This document shows, one piece after another, positions 20,250-29,898 of a stretch of DNA of 64,000 nucleotides; within the stretch, counting starts at the first letter, position 1; every line of letters begins with the position of its first letter. The translations under genes were made by a program, and so were the position numbers. Location: positions 186,001 through 250,000 of the forward strand of contig NZ_ATDP01000092.1 of NCBI RefSeq assembly GCF_000445105.1. Direction: 5' to 3'. The DNA comes from Sphingobium lactosutens DS20 (GTDB lineage: Bacteria; Pseudomonadota; Alphaproteobacteria; Sphingomonadales; Sphingomonadaceae). The notes below the pieces were generated by a model, which saw only the letters and a list, made by a program, of their open reading frames with translations, had not been told where the DNA came from and made no database searches.

Positions 20250-20579
20250 ATGAAGATGGACCTGGACAAGCAGAAGAAGCTGCATTTCGATCTCACCAAT
20301 GTGGGATTGCGCGCGCAGGCGACCGCGGCGGGATTGCTACAGCTCTGTCTTGAACTGCGCGAATCGGGTATTTTGGACGAACCGGCGATCGACCGGATCA
20401 AGAACGCCATCGCCTGCGATATCGAAATATCCGCACCACGCTCCGTCGCCTGCCCCGAATATCGCCGCGATGTGCGCGAGCGGCTCGACAAGCTGTTTGC
20501 CGGACAGGCCAAGGTCGGCGATGCTGGTGCACTTGCCTTTGGCGAGACGCCCGAAACCATCTGCGGCGACAACGGATAA
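20250..20579 (+). CDS. Small soluble protein of unknown function
   Basis: A 109-residue protein (MKMDLDKQKKLHFDLTNVGLRAQATAAGLL...) with predicted helices and no membrane segment. Two cysteines lie at IACDIE and VACPEY. I do not recognise the family. The start has a clear AAGGAG ribosome site and the gene ends directly before a strong terminator, so it looks like a real expressed gene. Confidence 0.7.
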   Translation: MKMDLDKQKKLHFDLTNVGLRAQATAAGLLQLCLELRESGILDEPAIDRIKNAIACDIEISAPRSVACPEYRRDVRERLDKLFAGQAKVGDAGALAFGETPETICGDNG

Positions 20580-20588
20580 GACAAAAAA

Positions 20589-20612
20589 GGGGCCGAAAGG
20601 CGGCCCCTTTTT
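20589..20612 (+). terminator. Rho-independent terminator, bidirectional
   Basis: GGGGCCG (20589-20595) pairs with CGGCCCC (20601-20607) across a 5-nt loop and is followed by TTTTT. The other strand also has a T-rich run after the stem (from the A-run at 20583-20588). It therefore serves the small plus-strand gene and the FKBP gene that ends at 20636. Confidence 0.9.
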
Positions 20613-20635
20613 CATCAACGCACTGGCTGCGCGCC

Positions 20636-21196
20636 TTATTGCCCGGGCTGCGGCGCCGCGCCCTGTTGCTGCATCATCTGCTGCTGCAGCTGCATCAATT
20701 CCGCCTTTGACTTGAAGTCATGCAGGGTGACGTCGAAGACCAGCACCGAGCCGCCGGGAATCGGGCCATTATCTTCGGCCCCGTAACCCAGCTCCGACGG
20801 TATCCAGAGGCGATACTTGCCGCCCTTCTTCATCTTTTGCAGGCCTTCGGAGAAACCCGGCACGACGCCATCGACCGGCATCGGCGCCTGCGGATTTTCA
20901 TCGAACACCGTGCCGTCCAGCAACGCGCCCTTATAACCGACCAGCGCGACGTCGCTGCTGGTCGGGCTGGGGCCGGTGCCTTCTTCCAGCACCTTATACT
21001 GGAGGCCCGATTCCGTCGTCACCACGCCGGCCTCATGCGAATTCTGCGCCAGGAAGGCGGCGGGCGACGGCGCCACGCCCTGCTGCCCCGCCCAGGCAAG
21101 CCCGCCGGCCGCCAGCGCGACGATGGCAACGCCGATCCAGAGCCGGGTCAGCGACCCCTTGGCGATGGGACGAAGGGGAACAGCCGTCGTGGACAT
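20636..21196 (-). CDS. FKBP-type peptidyl-prolyl isomerase, membrane anchored
   Basis: A 186-residue protein. One N-terminal helix (LTRLWIGVAIVALAAGGLAWAG) is followed by an FKBP domain from about residue 60: ESGLQYKVLEEGTG, VGYKGALLDGTVFDENP, GVVPGFSEGLQKMKKGGKYRLWIPSELGYG, IPGGSVLVFDVTLHDF. A glutamine-rich tail (MQLQQQMMQQQ) ends it. It is probably a periplasmic folding catalyst tethered to the inner membrane. It lies 81 nt downstream of rpsU. Confidence 0.93.
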   Translation of the reverse strand: MSTTAVPLRPIAKGSLTRLWIGVAIVALAAGGLAWAGQQGVAPSPAAFLAQNSHEAGVVTTESGLQYKVLEEGTGPSPTSSDVALVGYKGALLDGTVFDENPQAPMPVDGVVPGFSEGLQKMKKGGKYRLWIPSELGYGAEDNGPIPGGSVLVFDVTLHDFKSKAELMQLQQQMMQQQGAAPQPGQ

Positions 21197-21277
21197 GGGC
21201 CTAAGCTCGCTAAAATCAGGGCAGGAAAGTCGTAAGCCAACGCGGCGGCAGCACGCCGCCCGCGTCAGGACAGCGTC

Positions 21278-21484
21278 TTAACGGACGCCGTCGCGCTCGG
21301 CGCGCTTGCGCTCCATCTTGCGCGCGCGGCGAACGGCGGCCGCCTTTTCACGGGCGCGCTTTTCCGACGGCTTTTCATAGTGACGGCGCAGCTTCATTTC
21401 GCGATACACGCCCTCGCGCTGCAGCTTCTTCTTGAGCGCGCGAAGAGCCTGGTCGACATTATTGTCGCGAACGATGATCTGCAT
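21278..21484 (-). CDS. rpsU: 30S ribosomal protein S21
   Basis: A 68-residue basic protein: [50 protein letters not shown]. This matches alphaproteobacterial S21 along its whole length. The internal ATG of MQIIVRD is taken as the start because it is the conserved S21 N-terminus. Confidence 0.96.
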   Translation of the reverse strand: MQIIVRDNNVDQALRALKKKLQREGVYREMKLRRHYEKPSEKRAREKAAAVRRARKMERKRAERDGVR

Positions 21485-21709
21485 AAGTCCGTCAATCTCC
21501 AATCAAAAACGGGCGGGTCGCCGGGACGTTTCTGTCCTTCCCGACGGCTCGACCGAATAGCAAAGCCAGTGAGTCGTCGCAGGTCGCCCTGCGCCATGTG
21601 GGCGGCGCCCTACCAGCAGAGTCGCGCAAACTCAAGCCTAAAGGCCATGATCTCGACATTTGCGCCGGGCCAGCCGATAGTGGCGCGATAACAGACAGGA
21701 GGATCGCCC

Positions 21710-22468
21710 ATGGCCAGCGCCGCACAACAACCCGACATGACGCCGCAGGAATGGGAGGCGCGCCAGCAGCTTGCCGCCTGCTACCGCATATTCGACCATA
21801 TGGGATGGTCGGAACTGATCTACAACCATATCACGCTGCGCGTGCCGGGCGAGGATAACGCCTTTCTGATCAACCCGTTCGGTCTTGGCTATCAGGAAGT
21901 AACAGCGTCCAACCTGGTCAAGATCGACATTGAGGGCCAGGTGCTGGACGGCAGCCCCTATCCGGTGAACCGCGCCGGTTTCACCCAGCATAGCGTCTTT
22001 CACCGTCACCTGCCCGACGCCCATTGCATCATCCACACCCACACGACCGCGGGCATGGCGGTGAGCGCCTGCGCCGAGGGAGTGCGGCCGATCAGCTTCT
22101 ACGCCGCCGCCTTTGCGGGGCAGATCGCCTATCATGACTTTGAAGGCGTCACGATCCGGCCGGAGGAAGGCGAGAGGCTGATCGCCAATCTGGGGGACAA
22201 GCGGGTGATGATCCTGCGCAATCATGGCACGCTGGTCATGGCGGCGAGCCTGCCCGAAGCCTTCCTCAAACATTGGTCGTTGCAGCGCGCCTGCGAGATT
22301 CAGGTCGCGGCCGGCGCGGCGGGCACGCCGGTCGACATCCCGGCGGAGGTGATCGCCGTGCATCAGCGGGACCTGGCCGGGGTGCAATTGCCGGTCGGGC
22401 CGGGGGTGCCGGACTTTCAGGCGATGGTGCGGGTGATCGACCGGATCGATTCGAGCTGGAAGCAATAG
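21710..22468 (+). CDS. Class II aldolase/adducin-family protein
   Basis: A 252-residue protein of the class II aldolase fold. The zinc-binding histidines are seen in HCIIHTHTTAGMAVSA (the HTH pair) and RNHGTLVMA. Other family stretches are GWSELIYNHITLRVPG and NPFGLGYQEVTASNLVKIDIEG. Related proteins include fuculose-phosphate aldolase and ribulose-phosphate epimerase types; the substrate here is unknown. It converges with the oxoprolinase gene, with only 16 nt between the stops. Confidence 0.88.
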   Translation: MASAAQQPDMTPQEWEARQQLAACYRIFDHMGWSELIYNHITLRVPGEDNAFLINPFGLGYQEVTASNLVKIDIEGQVLDGSPYPVNRAGFTQHSVFHRHLPDAHCIIHTHTTAGMAVSACAEGVRPISFYAAAFAGQIAYHDFEGVTIRPEEGERLIANLGDKRVMILRNHGTLVMAASLPEAFLKHWSLQRACEIQVAAGAAGTPVDIPAEVIAVHQRDLAGVQLPVGPGVPDFQAMVRVIDRIDSSWKQ

Positions 22469-22484
22469 GCAAGGACGGGGCGGG

Positions 22485-25400
22485 TCAGGCCTTGCCGAAC
22501 CCACCGCCGCCGGGCGTTTCGATGACGAAGGCGTCGCCGGCGTTAAGATCGACCGTGGCTGTACTGCCCAGCGGTTCGACCGAGCCGTCGGCGCGCTCCA
22601 CCCAGTTGCGCCCCGGCGCGCCGTCCGCCCCGCCAGCAAGGCCAAAGGGCGGCACCACACGGCGGTTGGCCAGGATGCCGGCCGTCATATCCGCAAGGAA
22701 GCGGATGCGGCGCACCGCGCCATCCCCGCCGCGATGCCGACCCGCCCCGCCGGAACCTGAGCGGATCGAAAATTCCTCCAGCAGCACCGGGAAACGGGTT
22801 TCCAGGATTTCCGGATCGGTGAGGCGGCTGTTGGTCATATGCGTCTGAACCACCGCTGCGCCGTCAAAATCCGGCCCCGCACCCGACCCGCCGGCGATCG
22901 TTTCATAATATTGGTGCCGGTCATTGCCAAAGGTGACATTGTTCATCGTTCCCTGCGCCCCGGCCATGACGCCGAGCGCGCCGAAGATCGCGTCGGTGAC
23001 GACCTGGCTGGTTTCGACATTGCCTGCGACCACGGCGGCGGGATGGCGCGGATGGAGCATCGACCCTTCGGGCACTATGATAGTGATGGGTTTGAGGCAG
23101 CCGTCATTCATCGGCACCGCTTCATCGATCAGCGTGCGCACGACATAGAGGACGGCGGCACGCACGACCGACAGGGGCGCATTGAAATTGCCGGGCAGCT
23201 GGTCGGAGGTGCCGGTGAAGTCGATGGTCGCGGCGCGGGCGGCGGCGTCGATGGTGACGGCGACCTCGACGGTTGCGCCATTGTCCATGGCATAGGTGAA
23301 GCGACCATCGTCGAGCCGCCCGATCAGCCGGCGCACAGCCGCTTCGGCCTGGTCCTGGACATGGCCCATATAGGCGGAAACGCTATCAACACCATAATCG
23401 TTGCTGATCCGTATCAATTCGGAAGCACCCTTGGCGCAGGCGGCGATCTGAGCCGACAGGTCAGCGATATTCTGGTCTATGTTGCGCGCAGGATAGGGGC
23501 CAGAGCCAAGCAGGTCGCGGATCGCCGCTTCCCGGAAGTCGCCACGGTCGACCACCAGCAGATTGTCGAGGATGACGCCTTCTTCCTCGACCGACCGGCT
23601 GCCCGGCGGCATGGACCCAGGGGTGATGCCGCCAATGTCGGCATGGTGCCCGCGCGCCGCGACGTGGAAGACGGGTGCATCGCGTCCGTCGACGAACACC
23701 GGCATGATGACCGTGACGTCGGGCAGATGGGTGCCGCCGTCATAAGGCGCGTTGAGCGCATAGACATCCCCCCGCTGCATACCCCGCCCGTCGATCGGCC
23801 GTCCGTCCGCACCGGGGCCGCGCCGGCGCAGGATGGCGCGGATGCTTTCGCCCATGCTGCCCAGATGCACCGGCATGTGCGGCGCATTGGCGACCAGATT
23901 GCCGGCGGCATCGAACAGGGCGCAGGAAAAATCGAGCCGCTCGCGGATGTTGACGGAGGAGGCGCTATGCTGAAGCGCGGCGCCCATTTCCTCGGCAATC
24001 GCCATGAATAGCCCGCCCATCACCTCCAGCCGCACGGGATCGACGCCCGCTTGCTCAATGGCCTGCGGCGCTGGGCGAGGCTGATGCCGGGTCAGGATGA
24101 GGTTGCCGATCGCGTCCACCCGCGCCCGCCAGCCCGACTCCACGACGGTGGTGGACACCGGATCGATGATGAGGGCGGGACCATCAAGGACGCTGTCGCG
24201 ATTGAGGCCGGCGCGATCATGCACGGGCGCGGAACAGCCGCCGCAATCGACCTGCGCCAGCGGCAGCGCGGCCGCATCGGGGAAGGCGACGATATCGTCC
24301 ATCGCCGCCTGCGTGGAAGCGATCGCCTCGACCCGCGCCATATCGACAAGGATTTCGCCGCGCCCGTCAAAGCCGAAGCGCGCGCGATGCTGCGCCAAGA
24401 AATCGGCGCACATCGTCTCCAGATCGGCGAGCGGCACATCGAACAGGCTGTCGGTGCGGTCATAGCGCAGGCGCAGCAGCATTTCGGTCCGGTCCGCTTG
24501 CGGCAAGTCGGCGCGCGCATCCGCCTCCATGGCGGCGAGCGCGTCCTTGAGCTGCGGCATGGCGTCAGGCGCAAGCGGCAGGGCAAGCGTGCATTCCCGC
24601 ACCGCCCGCCGGTCTGCCAGTCCCATGCCATAGGCCGACAGCACGCCGCCCAGCGGATGGATCATCACCCGGTCCATGCCGAGGGCGTCGGCCACGAGGC
24701 AGGCATGTTGCCCGCCTGCGCCGCCAAAGCTGGCCAGGGTATAGCACGTCACGTCATGGCCGCGCGCGACCGAGATGCGCTTGATGGCGTTGGCCATGTT
24801 GGCGACGGCGACGGCGATAAAGCCCTCCGCCGCCTCGCGCGGGGTCATGGCGCGGCCCGTTTCCGCCTCGACCTGTTCGCAGAGGGTAGCGAAGCGCCGC
24901 TCGACCACGTCGCGATCGAGCGGCTGGTCGCCATTGGGTCCGAACAGGCAGGGAAAGAAGTCCGGCTGGATCTTGCCCAGCAGGACATTGCAATCGGTGA
25001 TGGTGATCGGCCCACCACGCCGATAGCAGGCCGGCCCGGGCACCGCGCCCGCGCTTTCCGGCCCGACGCGAAAACGCCCGTCGACAAAGGTGCAGAGCGA
25101 ACCGCCGCCCGCCGCGATCGTATCGATCCGCATCATCGGCGCGCGCAGGCGGACACCGGCCACCCGCGCTTCATTGTCCCGTTCGTAGGCGCCGGCATAA
25201 TGGGAGACATCGGTCGACGTGCCGCCCATGTCGAAACCGATGACCTTCCGAAAACCCGCCTGCTCGGCGGTGCGCGCCAGGCCGACGATGCCGCCCGCCG
25301 GTCCCGACAGGACGGCGTCCTTCCCCCGGAACAGCGATCCGGGGGTGAGGCCGCCATTGGATTGCATGAACAGCATGTCGGCTCGCCCGCCAAGCGCCTT

Positions 25401-26063
25401 ATGCAGCCCATCCACATAATCGCGCAGCACGGGCGAGAGATAGGCGTCGGCCAACGTGGTGTCGCCCCGGCCCACGAGCTTGATGAGCGGCGTGACATCG
25501 TGGCTGGCGCTGATCTGGGTAAAGCCGATATCGGCGGCGATTTGCGCCAGTCGTTGTTCATGCGCGGGGTAGCGATAGCCATGCATCAGCAGGATGGCGA
25601 CGGCGCGCAATCCCTGACGATAGGCCGCCTCCAGCGCGGCGCGCGCGGCCGCTTCGTCCAGCGCCACGCGCACCTCGCCGTCGGCGCTCACTCGTTCGTC
25701 GATTTCGATGACATCGTGATGCAGGGGATCGGGCAAGCGGATATGGCGCGCGAACAGGTCCGGGCGTTCCTGCGTGCCGATGCGGATGGCGTCGCGAAAG
25801 CCGCGCGTGACAGCAAGCAGGACAGGTTCGCCCTTGCGCTCCAGCAGGGCATTGGTCGCGATGGTCGTGCCGATCCGCAGCGAACAGGGCGGAATCGGGC
25901 CATCGCCCGCCCCCGTCAGCCGGCGGACCGCTTCGACGGCGGCATCGGCATAGCGTTCGGGATCGCTGGAAAGCAGCTTCGCCGTGTGCAAGCGCCCCTC
26001 AGGATCGCGCGCGACCACATCGGTAAAGGTGCCGCCGCGATCGATCCAGAAATGCCAGGTCAT
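22485..26063 (-). CDS. 5-oxoprolinase / hydantoinase family protein (HyuA-HyuB fusion)
   Basis: A 1,192-residue ATP-dependent ring-opening enzyme. The N-terminal HyuA half starts [23 protein letters not shown], the phosphate-binding motif, and contains [17 protein letters not shown] and [15 protein letters not shown]. The HyuB half begins near residue 690 ([20 protein letters not shown]) and includes [17 protein letters not shown] and [19 protein letters not shown] motifs. It ends [16 protein letters not shown]. The domain order and length fit OplAH-type 5-oxoprolinase of glutathione breakdown, but hydantoinases cannot be excluded. The start is chosen at the canonical [11 protein letters not shown]. 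Confidence 0.93.
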   Translation of the reverse strand: MTWHFWIDRGGTFTDVVARDPEGRLHTAKLLSSDPERYADAAVEAVRRLTGAGDGPIPPCSLRIGTTIATNALLERKGEPVLLAVTRGFRDAIRIGTQERPDLFARHIRLPDPLHHDVIEIDERVSADGEVRVALDEAAARAALEAAYRQGLRAVAILLMHGYRYPAHEQRLAQIAADIGFTQISASHDVTPLIKLVGRGDTTLADAYLSPVLRDYVDGLHKALGGRADMLFMQSNGGLTPGSLFRGKDAVLSGPAGGIVGLARTAEQAGFRKVIGFDMGGTSTDVSHYAGAYERDNEARVAGVRLRAPMMRIDTIAAGGGSLCTFVDGRFRVGPESAGAVPGPACYRRGGPITITDCNVLLGKIQPDFFPCLFGPNGDQPLDRDVVERRFATLCEQVEAETGRAMTPREAAEGFIAVAVANMANAIKRISVARGHDVTCYTLASFGGAGGQHACLVADALGMDRVMIHPLGGVLSAYGMGLADRRAVRECTLALPLAPDAMPQLKDALAAMEADARADLPQADRTEMLLRLRYDRTDSLFDVPLADLETMCADFLAQHRARFGFDGRGEILVDMARVEAIASTQAAMDDIVAFPDAAALPLAQVDCGGCSAPVHDRAGLNRDSVLDGPALIIDPVSTTVVESGWRARVDAIGNLILTRHQPRPAPQAIEQAGVDPVRLEVMGGLFMAIAEEMGAALQHSASSVNIRERLDFSCALFDAAGNLVANAPHMPVHLGSMGESIRAILRRRGPGADGRPIDGRGMQRGDVYALNAPYDGGTHLPDVTVIMPVFVDGRDAPVFHVAARGHHADIGGITPGSMPPGSRSVEEEGVILDNLLVVDRGDFREAAIRDLLGSGPYPARNIDQNIADLSAQIAACAKGASELIRISNDYGVDSVSAYMGHVQDQAEAAVRRLIGRLDDGRFTYAMDNGATVEVAVTIDAAARAATIDFTGTSDQLPGNFNAPLSVVRAAVLYVVRTLIDEAVPMNDGCLKPITIIVPEGSMLHPRHPAAVVAGNVETSQVVTDAIFGALGVMAGAQGTMNNVTFGNDRHQYYETIAGGSGAGPDFDGAAVVQTHMTNSRLTDPEILETRFPVLLEEFSIRSGSGGAGRHRGGDGAVRRIRFLADMTAGILANRRVVPPFGLAGGADGAPGRNWVERADGSVEPLGSTATVDLNAGDAFVIETPGGGGFGKA

Positions 26064-26137
26064 GGCGGGGTGATGGCCGCACGCGCCGGATATGGCAAGG
26101 TCGATGGCGATGGGCGTGTATGCGGACAAAATAGCTG

Positions 26138-26174
26138 TTGCGCAGATCAAACTATATCCATTATTCTGGATATA
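26138..26174 (+). promoter_or_regulatory. arsR promoter and operator palindrome
   Basis: TATATCCA (26153-26160) and TGGATATA (26167-26174) form a perfect 8-bp inverted repeat with a 6-nt spacer. The right arm ends on the A of the arsR ATG. A -35-like TTGCGC (26138-26143) and -10-like TATTCT (26162-26167) with an 18-nt spacer would place transcription start at or next to the start codon. The operator therefore covers the -10 region and the start. Confidence 0.65.
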
Positions 26175-26506
26175 TGGATACAGAATTGGCCATATCCGCG
26201 CTGGGGGCGCTTGCTCAGGGGACGCGCCTTGATGCGTTCCGGCTGCTGGTGCGTCATGAGCCAGCGGGCATGGCGGCGGGCGACATCGCGCGGCATTTGG
26301 ATGTGCCGCAAAACAGCCTGTCGTCGCACCTTGGGATCTTGGCGCGGGCCGGGCTGGTCCGCGCGGAGCGTCACAGCCGGTTCATCATCTATCGCGCCGA
26401 TCTGGACCGGATGCGCGCGCTTACCCTGTTCCTTCTCCAGGATTGCTGCGCGGGGCGCGCCGAGCTTTGCGCGCCGCTGATCGCTGAACTCACCCCCCTG
26501 TGCTGA
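26174..26506 (+). CDS. arsR: ArsR-family arsenic-responsive repressor
   Basis: A 110-residue winged-helix repressor. The DNA-binding helix is in GDIARHLDVPQNSLSSHLGILARAGLV, with wing RAERHSRFIIYR. It lacks the ELCVCDL metal site of E. coli-type ArsR. Instead it has cysteines at 91, 92 and 99 (DCCAGRAELC) plus 110, resembling C-terminal-cysteine ArsR proteins such as that of Acidithiobacillus. It heads an arsR-arsC-arsB unit. No ribosome site precedes the ATG, which fits a leaderless message. Confidence 0.92.
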   Translation: MDTELAISALGALAQGTRLDAFRLLVRHEPAGMAAGDIARHLDVPQNSLSSHLGILARAGLVRAERHSRFIIYRADLDRMRALTLFLLQDCCAGRAELCAPLIAELTPLC

Positions 26507-26517
26507 AAGGCTGCGCC

Positions 26518-26946
26518 ATGGCTGTCGACATCATCATCTATCATCATCCGGCATGCGGCACGTCGCGCAATGCGCTGGCCATGATCCGCAACGCCGGCAT
26601 CGAGCCGCATGTGATCGAGTATCTGAAGACGCCGCCTTCCCGCGCCTTGCTGGTCGATCTCATCGTCCGCGCCGGCATGACCGCGCGTGACCTGCTGCGT
26701 CAGAAGGATACGCCCTATGCCGCCCTGGGCCTGGACGACGCGACGCTGTCCGACGATGCGCTGGTCGACGCGATGATGGCGCATCCGATCCTGATCAACC
26801 GGCCTCTGGTCGTGTCGCCGCTGGGCGTGAAGCTGTGCCGTCCGTCCGAGGCGGTGCTGGAGCTGTTGCCCACCAGACAGAGCGGCGCCTTTGCCAAGGA
26901 AGATGGCGAACCGGTCGTGGACGCCGATGGTCAGCGTGTCGCCTGA
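26518..26946 (+). CDS. arsC: Arsenate reductase, glutaredoxin-coupled type
   Basis: A 142-residue thioredoxin-fold arsenate reductase. The catalytic cysteine is C13 in [17 protein letters not shown]. The arsenate-binding arginine region is [21 protein letters not shown]. ArsC reduces arsenate to arsenite for export. It begins 11 nt after arsR and shares one base with the arsB start (TGATG). Confidence 0.95.
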   Translation: MAVDIIIYHHPACGTSRNALAMIRNAGIEPHVIEYLKTPPSRALLVDLIVRAGMTARDLLRQKDTPYAALGLDDATLSDDALVDAMMAHPILINRPLVVSPLGVKLCRPSEAVLELLPTRQSGAFAKEDGEPVVDADGQRVA

Positions 26947-28232
26947 TGCTGCCGGCCTTATTGATCTTCATCGCCACGATCACGCTCGTCATTTGGCAGC
27001 CCAGGGGCCTGGGCATCGGATGGAGCGCCATGGGCGGGGCGATCGTCGCCTTGCTGGCTGGCGTCATATCGCTGGCCGACGTGCCCGTGGTCTGGAACAT
27101 CGTGTGGAACGCGACCGGCGCGTTCGTGGCGATCATCATCATCAGCCTGCTGCTGGATGAAGCCGGTTTCTTCGAATGGGCGGCGCTGCATGTCACGCGG
27201 CTGGGCAAGGGCAATGGCCATGCGCTGTTCGTCCTGGTCGTGCTGCTGGGCGCGGCGGTATCGGCGCTGTTCGCCAATGACGGCGCGGCGCTGATCCTGA
27301 CCCCCATCGTCATCGCGATGCTGCGGGCGATGGGTTATGGCGACAAGGCGATGCTGGCGTTCGTGATGGCGGCGGGCTTCATCGCCGACACCGCCAGCCT
27401 GCCGCTTGTCGTATCGAATCTGGTCAATATCGTTTCGGCCGACTTCTTCGGCCTTGGCTTCGCGGACTATGCCGGCATCATGGTGCCGGTGAACCTGGCG
27501 GCCGTCGCCGCCACATTGGGCGCGCTGATTCTCTTTTACCGGCGCGACATACCGGCGGCCTATGATGTGACGGCTTTGCGCATGCCGGGCGAGGCGATCC
27601 GGGACATGGCCACCTTCCGCGCGGGTTGGGTCGTCCTTGCCCTGCTGCTTGTGGGCTTTTTCCTGCTCGAGCCGCGCGGCGTGCCGGTGAGCGTGGTGGC
27701 CGGCGCCGGGGCCGCGCTGTTGATGGCCATCGCCGCACGGGGACATGTCATCGCGACCCGGGCCGTGTTGCGCGGCGCGCCCTGGCAGGTCGTCATTTTC
27801 TCGCTCGGCATGTATCTGGTTGTCTACGGCCTGCGCAATGCAGGGCTGACCGATCATCTTGCGGCGCTGATCAGCCAGATGGCGCAAGGCGGGATATGGG
27901 GCGCGGCGATCGGGACGGGCGTGCTCGCCGCCCTCCTCTCCTCCATCATGAACAACCTGCCGACCGTCCTGGTCGGCGCATTGTCGATCGGCGCGACGGA
28001 TGCCACGGGCGCGGTCAGGGAGGCGATGATCTATGCCAATGTCATCGGCTGCGACCTTGGTCCCAAGATCACGCCGATCGGATCGCTGGCGACCTTATTA
28101 TGGCTGCATGTCCTCGGCCAGAAGGGCATCAGGATCGGCTGGGGCTATTATTTTCGGGTCGGCTTTTGCCTCACCATTCCCATCCTGATCGTCACCCTGG
28201 CGGCGCTGGCGCTGCGGATTGGGATGGGTTGA
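26946..28232 (+). CDS. arsB: Arsenite efflux transporter ArsB
   Basis: A 428-residue inner-membrane protein with about 11 to 12 helices. ArsB-family patterns include [57 protein letters not shown] segments, in particular [15 protein letters not shown] and [16 protein letters not shown], then [22 protein letters not shown]. It exports arsenite produced by ArsC. The ATG overlaps the arsC stop, so the two are translated together. Confidence 0.95.
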   Translation: MLPALLIFIATITLVIWQPRGLGIGWSAMGGAIVALLAGVISLADVPVVWNIVWNATGAFVAIIIISLLLDEAGFFEWAALHVTRLGKGNGHALFVLVVLLGAAVSALFANDGAALILTPIVIAMLRAMGYGDKAMLAFVMAAGFIADTASLPLVVSNLVNIVSADFFGLGFADYAGIMVPVNLAAVAATLGALILFYRRDIPAAYDVTALRMPGEAIRDMATFRAGWVVLALLLVGFFLLEPRGVPVSVVAGAGAALLMAIAARGHVIATRAVLRGAPWQVVIFSLGMYLVVYGLRNAGLTDHLAALISQMAQGGIWGAAIGTGVLAALLSSIMNNLPTVLVGALSIGATDATGAVREAMIYANVIGCDLGPKITPIGSLATLLWLHVLGQKGIRIGWGYYFRVGFCLTIPILIVTLAALALRIGMG

Positions 28233-28250
28233 TGCCGCCATTCACGTAAA

Positions 28251-28282
28251 CGGGCGGGGCAGACCCTGGTCCACCCCGCCCG
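28251..28282 (+). terminator. GC-rich hairpin between convergent arsB and outer-membrane protein gene
   Basis: CGGGCGGGG (28251-28259) pairs perfectly with CCCCGCCCG (28274-28282) around a 14-nt loop, 18 nt after the arsB stop and 30 nt before the end of the convergent gene. No T-tract is visible, so it may act with Rho or as an mRNA 3' end stabiliser. Confidence 0.6.
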
Positions 28283-28311
28283 CTCGAGCACTGAAGCTCA
28301 GTCAAAACGCG

Positions 28312-28878
28312 TCAGAACTTCGCGACGACACCCGCCATCGGACGGATCGAGCGGAAATTGCCGAGCGTGTCTGCCTGAACGCGCAGACGGATGTTGCTGC
28401 TCTGGGCCGATCCGCCCATGTCCGCGGGCGACAGTTCGACGCCGGCGCCATAGGTGGTGCCGTGGAAGTCCGGGCTGTCCGGGCCGAGCGCGTCGAAATT
28501 GACCCACTTATACCCGACCTTGCCGAAGATCAGGCTGTCCTTGCCCGCCTTGACCCCGGCGCGGCCAGCCACGCCATATTCCCAATCAATATCGCCAGAG
28601 ACGCCCTTGGAAGCCGTGCCTTCGACGCCGACCACAAGCGGTCCTGCGACATTGTAGTTCACGCCAGCGACGCCTTCGACCATGCGGCCCTTGTAACCGA
28701 CGGGCGGGATGCCTTCCTTGCCGGTTTCGCTGTCGAAATTATGCACGCCGCCCATCACGCCGACATAAGGTTCCAGGCGGCGGGTGGCGCCTGCGTCGTC
28801 GGCCTGGCCGCTCTGGGCCATAGCGGCGGCGGGGATCAGGGACGCGGCAGCGGCTGCCGAAATAAGCAGTGTCTTCAT
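28312..28878 (-). CDS. Outer-membrane beta-barrel protein (OmpA/opacity-like)
   Basis: A 188-residue protein with a signal peptide (KTLLISAAAAASLIPAAAMAQ). Alternating strands typical of a small eight-strand barrel follow: LEPYVGVMGGVHNFD, MVEGVAGVNYNVAGPLVVGVEGTASK, AGRAGVKAGKDSLIFGKVGYKW, and a C-terminal MAGVVAKF ending in phenylalanine as outer-membrane proteins do. The start at 28878 is chosen because it begins the signal peptide and has AAGGG upstream. The function beyond the envelope is unknown. Confidence 0.85.
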   Translation of the reverse strand: MKTLLISAAAAASLIPAAAMAQSGQADDAGATRRLEPYVGVMGGVHNFDSETGKEGIPPVGYKGRMVEGVAGVNYNVAGPLVVGVEGTASKGVSGDIDWEYGVAGRAGVKAGKDSLIFGKVGYKWVNFDALGPDSPDFHGTTYGAGVELSPADMGGSAQSSNIRLRVQADTLGNFRSIRPMAGVVAKF

Positions 28879-29193
28879 GGGTGTGACCCTTTGATCTGTT
28901 GTTGGATGCTTGCGGCGGTTTGGACCCGCCGGGCCGCTTCCTGGGTGCTTCAAGCGACCGGAGCGGCAGGGATCATAATGACCATGATGGCGGGAAGGTT
29001 TCCCGGCGGAATGACGAAAAGGCGGAAAACCGCCAGATTGTGGCACCGACAACACGGTTTCTGTCGTGCACATGAACGAGGCGGAAGATTTCTGAACGGC
29101 GGATAAATCAAATTCGTGCGGCAGAACGGTCATTCACAACCAATTCAAACTCCACGCGTTACCCCTGACAGCAAGAGGATAAGGAGACAGGCG
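28879..29193. other. Divergent upstream region
   Basis: About 315 bases between the outer-membrane protein gene (minus) and the Gly/Tyr-rich lipoprotein gene (plus). No gene is evident. It must hold both promoters and a good AAGGAG site before the lipoprotein ATG. No inverted repeat stood out. Confidence 0.6.
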
Positions 29194-29898
29194 ATGACTG
29201 GACCTGCACGAAGGTTTCTGGCCGCCCTCGGCTTGATTGGCGCGATGACATTGGGCGGATGCGCCTATGACGATGGCTATGGCTATGGCGGAGTAGGCGT
29301 CGGCACCGGCTATTATGGCGGGGGCTATTATGACCCCTATTACAGCCCCGGCTATTATGGCGGCGGCTATGGCTGGTATAATGACTTCTATTATCCGGGC
29401 ACCGGGTATTATGTCTATGACCGCGGCGGACGGCGGCACCGCTGGACCGACAGCCAGCGGCGCTATTGGCAGGCGCGGCGGAATGACCGGCGCGATGACC
29501 GGTGGCGAGACAGGGATCGCGACGGTCGACCCGGATGGCGTGGCGATCGCGATGGTCGGCCCGGCAACTGGCAGCGACCCGACCGTGATGGCCGCCCCGA
29601 TCGCGATGGACGCCCCGGAAACTGGCAACGGCCCGATCGCGATGGCCGGCCGGGCAATTATGTCCGACCGCGCCCTGGCGGTAATGACGACCGCGGGGAC
29701 GGACGTGGACGTTGGAATGGCGGGCGCGGACGCGATGGCGCGAATGCGGTCCGCCCATCGCCCCAGCCCCGCCCCCAGGCAAGTCAGCCCCGCCCTCAGC
29801 GCAGCATGAGCGCACGACCCTCGCCAGGATCACGCATGTCGCGACCGATGCGGTCGGGCGGCGGTCGTGAGCCGGCAAATCGGGTCCGCCCGAACTGA
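29194..29898 (+). CDS. Gly/Tyr-rich lipoprotein with RDGRPGNWQ repeats
   Basis: A 234-residue predicted lipoprotein; the lipobox cysteine is at residue 23 (GAMTLGGCAYDD). Residues 24-75 are mostly Gly and Tyr (YYGGGYYDPYYSPGYYGGGYGWYNDFYYPG). YVYDRGGRRHRWTDSQRRYWQARR follows, then a repeated block of DRDGRPGNWQRP units (about residues 105-160), and finally a Pro/Arg/Gln-rich basic tail. Such RDG-rich secreted proteins are common in sphingomonads; no enzyme motif is present. The stop overlaps the next ATG (TGATG). Confidence 0.8.
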   Translation: MTGPARRFLAALGLIGAMTLGGCAYDDGYGYGGVGVGTGYYGGGYYDPYYSPGYYGGGYGWYNDFYYPGTGYYVYDRGGRRHRWTDSQRRYWQARRNDRRDDRWRDRDRDGRPGWRGDRDGRPGNWQRPDRDGRPDRDGRPGNWQRPDRDGRPGNYVRPRPGGNDDRGDGRGRWNGGRGRDGANAVRPSPQPRPQASQPRPQRSMSARPSPGSRMSRPMRSGGGREPANRVRPN

